Assembly: GCA_937884755.1 (NCBI GenBank)
Contig: CAKZYJ010000204.1
Coordinates: 1 to 39,296 of the forward strand
Reading direction: 5' to 3'
Length of the DNA: 39,296 bases
Source of the DNA: an uncultured Flammeovirgaceae bacterium
GTDB taxonomy: Bacteria > Bacteroidota > Bacteroidia > Cytophagales > Cyclobacteriaceae
In this document: positions 16,891-25,040 of the stretch, one piece after another
Layout: each line of letters starts with the position of its first letter
How positions within the stretch are numbered: the stretch's first letter is position 1
Translations under genes and position numbers: made by a program
The notes under the pieces: model-generated
Told to the model about the DNA's origin: nothing
Database searches by the model: none
The model's input: only the letters and a program-made list of their open reading frames with translations

Positions 16891-17598
16891 CTACTGAACA
16901 TCTTCTAAACTCACACCAATCAATTCTTCTAAAGCAATTTTAGCAACATTCAAGTCACGCTCTAGCGTGATTCTTTTCGTAAGCTCCGTGTTATATCGTA
17001 AAGTAGCTTCCTTAAATGTCGATAGTGATGCATCTCCCCGTTTAAAACTTTGTTCTGTCAGCAAATATTCTGAATATTCATCTTCAGTAACTTCATTTTG
17101 AACATCAAATAATCTTTGATTCATGAGGTAATCCTGGTACCTGGTTAGTACCATGGCTCTTAACATTAACTTCTGCTGATTTATTTGTTCTAGGGCAATC
17201 TCATGGCCTAAATTAGCCTTTTTAGATTTAGCTGGGGTAAGAAATATTGTTCCTAAAGAAATGGTAACCCCAAAATTATACCTGGGAAAGAATGGTGTAA
17301 AGGTAGGATTCTGTTCTTGAACTTTCTCAGGGTTAATTGTAAATTCGTTAAGATTTCCAGAGGCAGTAAAATTCTCTAGCCATGACCATTTAGCTAAATC
17401 ATAATCATATTCGGCAATTTCAGCCTGATGAATTAGCGCTTGATTCGCTGGATTATTTTCCCAAGCCAACTGAACTAGCCTTTCGGCTATTCCTATTTCA
17501 GATGCGTCTTCTGGAAGAATAATTTTATTGTAATCAACATTCTGAGAATAGACAATACCACTGAAAAACATACTCACTAACAACACAACTAACTTCAT
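16891..17598 (-). CDS. Half-length TolC-family (outer membrane efflux protein-like) protein
   Basis: 235 residues with a signal peptide (1-18, ending VYSQ) and a largely helical, Gln/Glu/Leu-rich body containing LAWENNPANQALIHQAEIAEYDYDLAKW and a long helix from about 130 to 235. This matches one outer-membrane-efflux repeat; full TolC proteins are about 420-480 residues with two repeats. The next gene starts 28 bases after the stop, so the missing half is not lying frameshifted beside it. It may assemble as a larger oligomer to build an export channel or periplasmic tunnel, or may be a regulator of export. No Wza-like OPX protein is present in the window, which makes this the only visible outer-membrane or periplasmic export candidate. 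Confidence 0.78.
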   Translation of the reverse strand: MKLVVLLVSMFFSGIVYSQNVDYNKIILPEDASEIGIAERLVQLAWENNPANQALIHQAEIAEYDYDLAKWSWLENFTASGNLNEFTINPEKVQEQNPTFTPFFPRYNFGVTISLGTIFLTPAKSKKANLGHEIALEQINQQKLMLRAMVLTRYQDYLMNQRLFDVQNEVTEDEYSEYLLTEQSFKRGDASLSTFKEATLRYNTELTKRITLERDLNVAKIALEELIGVSLEDVQ

Positions 17599-17611
17599 GT
17601 TCTTAACTTGT

Positions 17612-18379
17612 TTAATGACCCTTTTTCCAGACAGTTAGAAAACCACTGGTGCAAAAATGAGGAAGCAAGTCAGCTACGAAACAATCGATCTTTTGTACTA
17701 TCATCAATTTTCTGGATACTATAGATATTGGAAAAACCTCTTCTAAGAAGTTAGAATTCTTGAAGTCTGTAATTTCAAACTGATGAGTTTTTGACAGTTG
17801 TTCTAGATCATTCTTTGAAAAGAACTGAACATGATCTAGATTATCTGCATCGGATTGAACAGTAGTACCTGAATAACCAAGCTTCTGTTTAACTCTTAAT
17901 ATTTGCTTCCACAACCACCCGCCGTTGTTTCTCAACCGTAATACAGGACGAGTAACGAAAGCCTCTCTTGGTCCATTACCGTTTGGTACAGTAACTATCA
18001 AAATTCCATCTTCGCTTAAAGCTTCATATAGTGAAGCCAAAAGAGGTGAAGGGTCATCGAGATGCTCAAGTACTTCACTACAAACTATAGCATCATACTT
18101 TTTTTGTTCCAATTTTAAGGCCTCTGCACTCACGCAATCAAATTGTACATTAGGAAGTTCACACTGAAGGCGTGCGGTTTCAATAGTCTTTTCGCTAACA
18201 TCAATACCTCTAACCTGAAAACCAACTTCTCCTAAAGCACTACTAATAACTCCGTTGCCACAGCCTACATCCAGAATTGTTCCATCTTCAGGAATATACT
18301 TCTCGATGTTATTGATAATAAACTCTAGTCTTTTTTGATCAGCAACTCTCCGATATACTTTTATATTTTCCGTTTTCAT
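17612..18379 (-). CDS. Class I SAM-dependent methyltransferase (UbiG-like fold)
   Basis: About 255 residues. Motif I is ILDVGCGNGVIS (near residue 35), followed by the acidic end of strand 2 (VRGIDVSEKTIETAR), then AIVCSEVLEHLDDP, typical of class I methyltransferases of the UbiG/COQ3 kind. In a polysaccharide cluster it may methylate a sugar hydroxyl or a lipid-linked intermediate. I take the ATG at 18379 (MKTENIK), with AAAAGG a few bases upstream. A TTG at 18397 would add six residues and overlap the preceding glycosyltransferase by four bases, which is also possible. Confidence 0.82.
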   Translation of the reverse strand: MKTENIKVYRRVADQKRLEFIINNIEKYIPEDGTILDVGCGNGVISSALGEVGFQVRGIDVSEKTIETARLQCELPNVQFDCVSAEALKLEQKKYDAIVCSEVLEHLDDPSPLLASLYEALSEDGILIVTVPNGNGPREAFVTRPVLRLRNNGGWLWKQILRVKQKLGYSGTTVQSDADNLDHVQFFSKNDLEQLSKTHQFEITDFKNSNFLEEVFPISIVSRKLMIVQKIDCFVADLLPHFCTSGFLTVWKKGH

Positions 18380-18393
18380 AACAGCCTTTTCTA

Positions 18394-19515
18394 TCAATAT
18401 TTCTGATATACCTTTTCTGTCTGATGGGTCATGAATGCAACATCGTATTTTTGTTTCACAGTTCTTAAGGCATTTCTTGCTAGTTCTTTTCTTAAACCAA
18501 TATCTTTTATTAGCAATAAAGTAGCATTAGCTAGCCCCTCACGGTCTTTTGGTTTGATCATCAAGCCGTTCTTTCCGCTTTCAATCACCTCTTTCGTTCC
18601 ATCTACCTGCGTAGCAATGACAGGTTTTTCCATCGCCATAGCCTCTAAAAGACCAATTGGTAACCCCTCCCATAAAGATGGAAGACAGTAAATATCTATG
18701 GCATTTAATATATCGGGAACATCTTGTCTAAAATCATCAAAATATATGAAAGAATCGACATTTAGTTCTTTAGCTTTGTCTACCGCGGCCTTTTTAAGCT
18801 CACCTTCTCCGATCATTAATAGTCTAACAGTTGGCTCCTGCTTTAAGATAAGACTAAAGGCCTCAATCATACTTATAGGATCTTTCTGTTTGGTTACTCT
18901 TTGTATATATCCTAAAAGAGTTACTTTTTTAGAAATACCATATTCCGCTCTTATATCTTTATAATCTGCGGACGGATTGAATTTACTTAAGTCAACACCA
19001 TTCGTGATTACGGTAGATTCCAACTGTCCGAAATGATTTCTGCCAGTAACTTGATCACTTGGAGAAACTGAAATCACTGTATCAGCTTGGCTTACCAACC
19101 ATTTTTCTGTAATAATCCTTAGTTTTCTTGCTATTTTGGGTAAGCTATCGTGAAAAGACCAACCATGGACAGTATATATTATAGGAATGCTTAACGCTTT
19201 AGCGGCCCACACTACATTGGAATATGCACGCGTACCATGAACATGAACTATGTCAATTCCTTCATCATTCAATAGATGTTTTACTTTTTTCCAAACAGTA
19301 GGGTTAAACGGTCTTTCAGTAGGAATTATGTGTACTTTAATTCCCCATTCCCGTAGAGAATCAATCATTGGCCCATCAGTAAAGCTCAGTACAATCGGTT
19401 CGTAGATTGATTTATCAATATTTTTTACCAAGCTAAGTAAGTGGCTTTCCCCTCCCCCTACTTTCCCTTGACGTATAGTTTCTAATATTCTAACTCTACG
19501 ATTACAACCGTTCAT
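18394..19515 (-). CDS. GT4-family glycosyltransferase
   Basis: A 373-residue GT-B enzyme. The N-terminal domain has the glycine-rich loop GKVGGGESHLLSLVKNI and DIVHVHGTRAYSNVVW. The C-terminal domain has LLGYIQRVTKQKDP, LLMIGEGELK, and the retaining-GT4 nucleotide-sugar site PSLWEGLPIGLLEAMAMEKPVIA with the E-x7-E pattern. It should transfer a sugar from a nucleotide donor to the growing lipid-linked repeat. It begins four bases after the upstream methyltransferase stop, so the two are tightly coupled. Confidence 0.88.
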   Translation of the reverse strand: MNGCNRRVRILETIRQGKVGGGESHLLSLVKNIDKSIYEPIVLSFTDGPMIDSLREWGIKVHIIPTERPFNPTVWKKVKHLLNDEGIDIVHVHGTRAYSNVVWAAKALSIPIIYTVHGWSFHDSLPKIARKLRIITEKWLVSQADTVISVSPSDQVTGRNHFGQLESTVITNGVDLSKFNPSADYKDIRAEYGISKKVTLLGYIQRVTKQKDPISMIEAFSLILKQEPTVRLLMIGEGELKKAAVDKAKELNVDSFIYFDDFRQDVPDILNAIDIYCLPSLWEGLPIGLLEAMAMEKPVIATQVDGTKEVIESGKNGLMIKPKDREGLANATLLLIKDIGLRKELARNALRTVKQKYDVAFMTHQTEKVYQKY

Positions 19516-19519
19516 CCTA

Positions 19520-20185
19520 CTATAGTTTAGTAGCTACTATCATCATTTCTTTTATTCCAGCAACTCGAGAAAGCATATTCGTAGCGTGCCAATATAGTTT
19601 AGGGCTAATTTTATTGATGCTAAGTAGCTTATTATATCCGGCACCTCGAATATAGCGGTTTTCTTCTATCTTAAAACCCGAGGTTAGTAGCAAGTTATTG
19701 ATAGCCTGGAAGTTCCAGCAGTATAAGTGTTGATTGAGGTCTAATTCAAACTTACCACGCTTCATATGCCTCTCAAATGGAATGACTAGGATCAGCTTTT
19801 TTCCAGTTTTTAATTTTTTATGAATGTCTTCCAACATTGTTTTCGGATACGGGTGGTGCTCCAGTACATGAGCTGAGAATACTATATCAAAACTCTCATC
19901 TTCTAAATCTTCCAATGAATTGGTAGCTTGAATTCCTTTCGAGCGACAAAACTTAGCACCGTATTCAGAGATATCAAACCCCACAGCGTTAGGGAGATAC
20001 AGAATATTCTGACCTAACCCACAGCCATAATCTAATACTCGCTCTTGCTTATCAATATTGAAGAAGAATTTTCTGAGGGCAATCTGTGCCCTGGCTTGAT
20101 AATAATCATCGTCACTATGATTATTATGACGAGTTGCATGATAATTCTCTTCGTAATCAACCGATTTAACTGGCATTGTTTCCAT
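19520..20185 (-). CDS. Class I SAM-dependent methyltransferase
   Basis: 221 residues. Motif I VLDYGCGLGQNI (about 48-59), strand-2 region AVGFDISEYGAKFC, and IVFSAHVLEHHPYP (about 104-117) identify the fold. The N-terminus YEENYHATRHNNHSDDDYYQAR resembles methyltransferases of capsule and O-antigen clusters. The substrate is unknown; with the methyltransferase at 17612 it implies more than one methyl decoration, or one on the polymer and one on a precursor. It sits 22 bases after the epimerase gene and 4 bases before the GT4 gene. Confidence 0.82.
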   Translation of the reverse strand: METMPVKSVDYEENYHATRHNNHSDDDYYQARAQIALRKFFFNIDKQERVLDYGCGLGQNILYLPNAVGFDISEYGAKFCRSKGIQATNSLEDLEDESFDIVFSAHVLEHHPYPKTMLEDIHKKLKTGKKLILVIPFERHMKRGKFELDLNQHLYCWNFQAINNLLLTSGFKIEENRYIRGAGYNKLLSINKISPKLYWHATNMLSRVAGIKEMMIVATKL

Positions 20186-20207
20186 ATTTCTAAGTGTTAA
20201 GCTTGGG

Positions 20208-21221
20208 CTATTTTACTACTTCCTTTTGTTTTACTTCCCAACCTTGTGGCAATTTCTCAGTAATCTCTATATTACTAAACTCGCTACTAGCACGAGCGCC
20301 TACCTGCTTAGCCCACACAGCCATTTTGCGAATTCCCTCCGAAAGTAGGACAGAGTCTTCTAGTCCGAAGATTGTATGAGCCTTTTGGTGATCAGAGTAT
20401 GCATGTTGTACTTCGTTTCTAGCACGTAAATGGTTTATCTCTGGCTGAACGCCAAAGTTATCACCAATCACTTGAGCTAGCTCATTTACCGAATAAGGCT
20501 GGTCAGCTCCAATATTAAAAATTTCATTGTAAGCCTTTTCTTTATTCACCGACATACTAATTGGCAGGGCCACGTCGTCTATGTAGCTAAAAGCTCGGGT
20601 CTGGGTACCATCTCCAAATATAGTCAGTGGTTTTCTTTGCATAATTTGGTTCATAAATATACCAATGACGTTTCTATATTTGTCGCCAATATTCTGGTTT
20701 TCACCATAAACATTGTGAGGACGGAATATCACATAATTTAATCCAAACATCTCATGAGCAGCCTTGAGATCAAGTTCCACAGCGTATTTCGCCACACCAT
20801 AAGGATCCTCTGGTTGAGGAACCATATCTTCTCGCATAGGTAATTGGCCTTGACCATATACTGCAATAGAAGAAGTGAATACAAAACATTTCACTTTATG
20901 CTTCACTGCCTCATTAATCAGGTTCACACTCCCGATTAAATTGTTATTATAATTGAACCTTCTAATGAAGTGAGAGAGTCCTTCAGCAGCGTATGCAGCC
21001 AAATGATATACATAGTCAAATTTGTACTCTTCAAAGAGAGCTGAAATGAGCTTCTGGTCGGTAATTGAGCCTTGGACAAAGAGTGCACCCTCAGGTACTT
21101 GGTCTTCAAAACCTCCACTAAGATCATCCAAAACCACCACTTCATGCCCCATAGCCAGGCAATGCTTAGCTACATGAGAACCAATAAATCCTGCTCCACC
21201 AGTAACCAACGATTTTATCAT
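20208..21221 (-). CDS. NAD-dependent sugar epimerase/dehydratase (extended SDR)
   Basis: 337 residues of the extended short-chain dehydrogenase family. The Rossmann motif is VTGGAGFIGSH (8-18), the acidic NAD-ribose contact is in VVVLDDLSGG, the catalytic Ser/Thr region is FTSSIAVYG, and the YxxxK pair is in YGVAKYAVE. FRPHNVYGENQ and GDGTQTRAFSYIDDVA are standard for UDP-glucose 4-epimerase-like enzymes. It would make a nucleotide sugar for this polymer; whether it epimerises UDP-Glc, UDP-GlcNAc or a uronate cannot be fixed. It is the only visible nucleotide-sugar gene in the locus, so other donors must come from elsewhere in the genome. Confidence 0.85.
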   Translation of the reverse strand: MIKSLVTGGAGFIGSHVAKHCLAMGHEVVVLDDLSGGFEDQVPEGALFVQGSITDQKLISALFEEYKFDYVYHLAAYAAEGLSHFIRRFNYNNNLIGSVNLINEAVKHKVKCFVFTSSIAVYGQGQLPMREDMVPQPEDPYGVAKYAVELDLKAAHEMFGLNYVIFRPHNVYGENQNIGDKYRNVIGIFMNQIMQRKPLTIFGDGTQTRAFSYIDDVALPISMSVNKEKAYNEIFNIGADQPYSVNELAQVIGDNFGVQPEINHLRARNEVQHAYSDHQKAHTIFGLEDSVLLSEGIRKMAVWAKQVGARASSEFSNIEITEKLPQGWEVKQKEVVK

Positions 21222-21234
21222 AACATTTTATATT

Positions 21235-22128
21235 TTAATTTGATACACTTGAGGAAGTTAAATTCCACGTTACCCCTTTTGCAAAAGCCTTTATATGCTC
21301 AAATTGTGAATTTCTTAAATATCTCAGCAATGATTTGGGCACTACGGCCATGGTAAAAAATACGGTAAAAATGATTAGTGGAATCTTTTTGCTGTTTCTT
21401 CTCATAAATAGAATTCGATTGCGGGTGTGGTAATAGGCCTTGATGGCACTCTCCTTACCCATTGTAATAGATTCTTTATGGTATATAACCGCATTAGGTT
21501 GGTAATAGATCTTATAACCTGCTCTACGTATTCTGGCAGACCAGTCCCATTCTTCGTAGTAAATAAAAAAGTTATCGGCGAACATACCCACATCCTCAAT
21601 TACACTCCTTTTCACCATCATTGCCGCACCGTGTGCACCGAAAGTCTCTCTTAACTGATTATGTTGCCCCTCATCCTTTTCCCTACTACCGACTGCTCCT
21701 GTACGACCAGTGTAGGGATTAATGGGTTTAAAACCTGCATATTGAATAATATCTGGATGATGAAAAAATTTAATCTTCGGACTCACCACCCCTACATTCT
21801 CATCCATTGAAAATGGCGCTAACAATTCATCAAGCAGATCTTCAGTAACTTCGGTATCGTTATTAACAATGAAAATGAAGTCTCCATTTGCTTCACGCAT
21901 CCCCAAATAATTTCCCCCAGTAAATCCTAAGTTTTTCTCACTGACGATTAACCTTGTTTTTGGATAATTTCCCGCTTCAATCTGCTCTTTAGGATTTATA
22001 GTAGATCCATTATCAATAACAATTATCTCATAATTGGGGTACGTAAGATTTCTAGTTGATTCTAGAAACTCACACGTGATGTCTGTTTGATTATAATTCA
22101 GTGCAATAAGGGATACAAGCGGCCTCAT
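21235..22128 (-). CDS. GT2-family glycosyltransferase (rhamnosyltransferase-like)
   Basis: A 297-residue GT-A enzyme. VSLIALNYNQTDIT opens the fold, VIDNGST and FIVNNDTEV supply the nucleotide and metal site (NND in place of DxD), and FFIYYEEWDWSARIRRAGY is the acceptor/catalytic-base region seen in WbbL-like rhamnosyltransferases. A short hydrophobic stretch near residues 250-265 may anchor it to the membrane. It starts four bases after the stop of the upstream GT2 gene, suggesting coupled translation. Confidence 0.86.
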   Translation of the reverse strand: MRPLVSLIALNYNQTDITCEFLESTRNLTYPNYEIIVIDNGSTINPKEQIEAGNYPKTRLIVSEKNLGFTGGNYLGMREANGDFIFIVNNDTEVTEDLLDELLAPFSMDENVGVVSPKIKFFHHPDIIQYAGFKPINPYTGRTGAVGSREKDEGQHNQLRETFGAHGAAMMVKRSVIEDVGMFADNFFIYYEEWDWSARIRRAGYKIYYQPNAVIYHKESITMGKESAIKAYYHTRNRILFMRRNSKKIPLIIFTVFFTMAVVPKSLLRYLRNSQFEHIKAFAKGVTWNLTSSSVSN

Positions 22129-22132
22129 ATTT

Positions 22133-23320
22133 TTAAACTAAGTCATTATCAACTACCGTTTTGGAATGAGTAGTATGTAGAAATTTTTTATTCGCGCTTT
22201 TCATGTTTAGCAGCGACCTCATCATGATTAAAATCACACGCGGCAATACCTTTATCGAGCGGAATAGTCTTCCATATAGAGATATTGGTATAGGTAATAG
22301 CAAGCTCCCAACATATACTAAGATGAGAATCATCCAGATAACAGCAGGCAAATGTAGAAAGTCCTGCCATAGCAGGTAGGTAAGTGCTATTATTGACAGA
22401 AACCCAATTGTAATCATTCTTGGTAACAGGAGGTTATACAATACTGCAATATTGAAATAGCTAATATTTCCTTTGAATAGCATTTCAATTCCTTTGAAAA
22501 AATGTTTCGCTAGATAACTATAATGGCTGGATACCCACCTTCTTCGTTGATGTTTGAAGGCTTCGGTTGACTCTATTTTCTCGTCATAAACAATTGCATT
22601 TTCAAGATACTTTATCTGGTTTCCCTCCTCTATAATTTTTAATTGTAGTTCTTTGTCAAATCCTCCAACTGCATTCATCCTTGATAAGTAGCTCTTTAGC
22701 ACAGTAAATGGAAAAGCCATTCCTGAACCGATAAGCGATGACGAAAGATTCAACGAGTTAAAACCCTTCCGGAAAATATGGTTATTAATGATCTCATTAG
22801 CAGTATCTAACACACCGATAGAGGTATTTATATTTTTTGCAACTCTTCGTCCTTGTAAAAAGTGATTTCCTTTGGAGAATTCATCATTGATTATTGACAA
22901 GAAGTCAGGTTTCATAAAGTTGTCAGCGTCGCTGATCACCGCTATATCATATGATTCAACTGGAATTCTCTGAAGAGCGTAATTCAAAGATTTCACCTTG
23001 GTGCTTTCCTGAAATTTGATGTCGAATACTTGTATAGGATAATCTTTTAAAGCTTTTATTGTAGACCTTTTAAAAGAGTCAGCAATGATAAAAATATCAT
23101 AGTAATTGACAGGATACTGTTGGGCTAATAGGTTTTCTGCTACAGATAAAATTACATCATCCTCTTTGTAAGCAGGCACTAAAATCGCAACCCGTTTATT
23201 AATGTCCTGATATTTATTAAATGTACTTTTTTTATACCAGAGCGCTGCAATAGAGAATAGACTGATATATATGGCAGAAAGCCCGAAGTAAAGCAACAAT
23301 ATGTATTCAATCACTTGCAT
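22133..23320 (-). CDS. GT2-family membrane glycosyltransferase of the processive type
   Basis: 395 residues. A membrane helix (about 5-28) precedes the GT-A domain: ILVPAYKEDD, FIIADSF, VISDADNFMKPDF (DxD-like), VGGFDKELQLKIIEEG, then KHQRRRWVSSHY, which fits the QxxRW motif of cellulose/hyaluronan-type synthases. Two or three C-terminal helices (about 285-350) follow. Such enzymes can be processive, but many exopolysaccharide clusters use this architecture for single transfers. It lies 15 bases after the priming transferase gene. Confidence 0.86.
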   Translation of the reverse strand: MQVIEYILLLYFGLSAIYISLFSIAALWYKKSTFNKYQDINKRVAILVPAYKEDDVILSVAENLLAQQYPVNYYDIFIIADSFKRSTIKALKDYPIQVFDIKFQESTKVKSLNYALQRIPVESYDIAVISDADNFMKPDFLSIINDEFSKGNHFLQGRRVAKNINTSIGVLDTANEIINNHIFRKGFNSLNLSSSLIGSGMAFPFTVLKSYLSRMNAVGGFDKELQLKIIEEGNQIKYLENAIVYDEKIESTEAFKHQRRRWVSSHYSYLAKHFFKGIEMLFKGNISYFNIAVLYNLLLPRMITIGFLSIIALTYLLWQDFLHLPAVIWMILILVYVGSLLLPIPISLYGRLFRSIKVLPRVILIMMRSLLNMKSANKKFLHTTHSKTVVDNDLV

Positions 23321-23335
23321 AAGAAACTACAACTG

Positions 23336-24448
23336 TTATTTCTGCAACATAGCAGGAACAGTCTTCCACAAAATTCTTAAATCGTTTCTAAATGAAATAT
23401 CCTTGGCATATCTTATGTCTAACTCAATTCGTTCCGGCACACTAATTTCATCTTTACTTTTTGATATTTGCCATAGGCCTGTCATTCCAGATGGCGCCAA
23501 AAATCTCTGAGCCCATTCATCTCTAGTAAGGGTTGCGGCTTCATCTAAGGGTAATGGGCGATTACCTACCAAAGACATATCCCCTTTAAGTACATTAAAC
23601 AATTGAGGAAGTTCATCTAAACTTGTTTTTCTCAAAAGTTTACCAAATCTCGTTACTCGTGGATCATCCTTAATCTTAAAAAAGAACGGTGCTGTTTTGT
23701 CTTTTTCTAACGACTCATATTCGTTCATATACTTCAGTTCATTTCTCAACTTATCAGCCCCTATCTTCATCGTTCTAAACTTATAGAAGTCAAATATCTT
23801 GTAATCTGTACCCACTCTTTTGGAAATAAAAAAAGCTGGTCCCGAAGATTCAAATCTGATGATTAGAGCAATAAGTAATAAGATCGGAGAAAGTAAAAGT
23901 AGTAGTACTGAAGCAGATAAAATGTCTAAGGTTCTTTTGGCAAGACTAATTCTATTATACTTAAAAAATGAAGGCTTTTGAAGCTGGTAATTCTTTGTAT
24001 CTTGTTTAAAACTGGCTAAAAAAGATAATCGTGATAGGATAGTCTTTAAGCCAAGATCTTGGTATAAGTAATCGTCAATTATATTAGTACTGAGAGCGTG
24101 AGACTTATATTCTTCGTTGAAAGAATCTGAGTAAACAACAAGAGAACATTGATGAAGTGAGGAACGAAACCCAGATATTACACCTTGAGCAATTGACGCA
24201 TCACATACTATTAGTTTTACATCAGCACTCAAGTTAGCAGTTTTCAATAATAGCTCTACTGAATCACCTCTTTCATCTATTACAATAAAGTTATCAGGGT
24301 TGAGATGGGGGAACGCAACAACTATTTTTTCTCTTAAATTAGCTGATTGCTTACCAAGAAAAAGTGATTTAATTCTAGTATTTAAGACTTCTTTACCTGA
24401 TGGCATCAACTTTACTTCATTGGGCTGTGAATTAGAATAGTAGTTCAT
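23336..24448 (-). CDS. Priming sugar-phosphate transferase with N-terminal receiver-like domain
   Basis: 370 residues. The C-terminal half is a bacterial sugar transferase (PglC/WcaJ core): KRTLDILSASVLLLLLSP membrane helix, FYKFRTMKIGAD, DPRVTRFGKLLRKTSLDELPQ with the catalytic Asp-Glu, and MSLVGNRP. It loads the first sugar phosphate onto undecaprenyl phosphate. In place of the usual WcaJ four-helix region, residues about 30-145 look like a receiver fold: LIVCDASI at the phospho-Asp strand, LVVYSDS at the Thr/Ser strand and DDYLYQD where receivers have a Lys. The Lys-to-Gln change suggests a pseudo-receiver. It is 40 bases downstream of a true response regulator gene. Confidence 0.88.
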   Translation of the reverse strand: MNYYSNSQPNEVKLMPSGKEVLNTRIKSLFLGKQSANLREKIVVAFPHLNPDNFIVIDERGDSVELLLKTANLSADVKLIVCDASIAQGVISGFRSSLHQCSLVVYSDSFNEEYKSHALSTNIIDDYLYQDLGLKTILSRLSFLASFKQDTKNYQLQKPSFFKYNRISLAKRTLDILSASVLLLLLSPILLLIALIIRFESSGPAFFISKRVGTDYKIFDFYKFRTMKIGADKLRNELKYMNEYESLEKDKTAPFFFKIKDDPRVTRFGKLLRKTSLDELPQLFNVLKGDMSLVGNRPLPLDEAATLTRDEWAQRFLAPSGMTGLWQISKSKDEISVPERIELDIRYAKDISFRNDLRILWKTVPAMLQK

Positions 24449-24488
24449 TGGCGAATAGTTTTAGGCTCATTCTTATTTAGGTAGTATC

Positions 24489-24926
24489 TTACCTTACTGC
24501 AAGCCTTTTTGCTTGTAGTATATCTAATAGGTGCTGCTGTACATTAATCGGATCGAAAGGTTTTCTAATAAAAGTAACTGGGTTCTGATATTTCAACATC
24601 TGTGATTTAACTTCACTTTCTTCATGTCCAGACAAAATAATAATCGGTATTGAGTTGTATAAGCCACTTTGACTAAGTGATTCAAGCAGATCAAAACCAT
24701 TTAATTCTGGCATAGAAATATCGGAAACAATGACGTCGGGAATATTACCTTCCTTTAGCCACAAAAGAACTTCTATACCATTACCGAAAACGGATACATT
24801 GAAGCTATTCTTTAATACATTATGAAGTATAACCCTTATCGCAAAGTCATCATCTACAGCCAAGATGCTGCCTACTTTCGGACTCTTTTTTGGCAGCCAA
24901 GACAAATATTTTTCTTTAATGAGCAT
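24489..24926 (-). CDS. Stand-alone response regulator (receiver domain)
   Basis: About 145 residues made almost entirely of one receiver domain: acidic cluster AVDDDFA, phospho-acceptor in VIVSDISMPELNG, switch residue in IIILSGHEE, and conserved Lys in FIRKPFDP. There is no DNA-binding or enzymatic output domain, so it probably acts by protein contact. As first gene of the run it may control the downstream transferase. I take the ATG at 24926 (MLIKEKYL); a TTG at 24992 gives 22 extra residues and is less likely. A partner histidine kinase is not in the window. Confidence 0.82.
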   Translation of the reverse strand: MLIKEKYLSWLPKKSPKVGSILAVDDDFAIRVILHNVLKNSFNVSVFGNGIEVLLWLKEGNIPDVIVSDISMPELNGFDLLESLSQSGLYNSIPIIILSGHEESEVKSQMLKYQNPVTFIRKPFDPINVQQHLLDILQAKRLAVR

Positions 24927-24986
24927 TGAGTAGTCTTTAACGTAAAGCGACAATTCTAAAGCAAAATCAAGATTTCTATATGTAAA

Positions 24987-25003
24987 GTACAATAATTCTG
25001 TAC
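24987..25003. promoter_or_regulatory. GTACA-N7-TGTAC inverted repeat in operon leader
   Basis: Perfect 5-bp half-sites GTACA (24987-24991) and TGTAC (24999-25003) with a seven-base spacer, about 60 bases before the response-regulator ATG. A related perfect palindrome TTGTACAA lies at 25142-25149. Together they could be operator sites for a regulator of the polysaccharide operon. Confidence 0.3.
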
Positions 25004-25032
25004 AAATAAATATATTTTATACATTCACCTAA

Positions 25033-25040
25033 CAAATGTA
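25033..25040 (-). promoter_or_regulatory. Candidate -7 element of the polysaccharide operon
   Basis: On the minus strand this reads TACATTTG, an exact match to TAnnTTTG. It would start transcription near 25026, about 100 bases before the ATG at 24926. I do not see a TTG at the -33 distance. Confidence 0.3.

Noticed and set aside
16863-17598. Frameshifted full-length TolC gene
   Set aside because: Only 28 bases separate its stop from the next gene, so there is no room for a second repeat; the protein also ends cleanly after a complete helical repeat.
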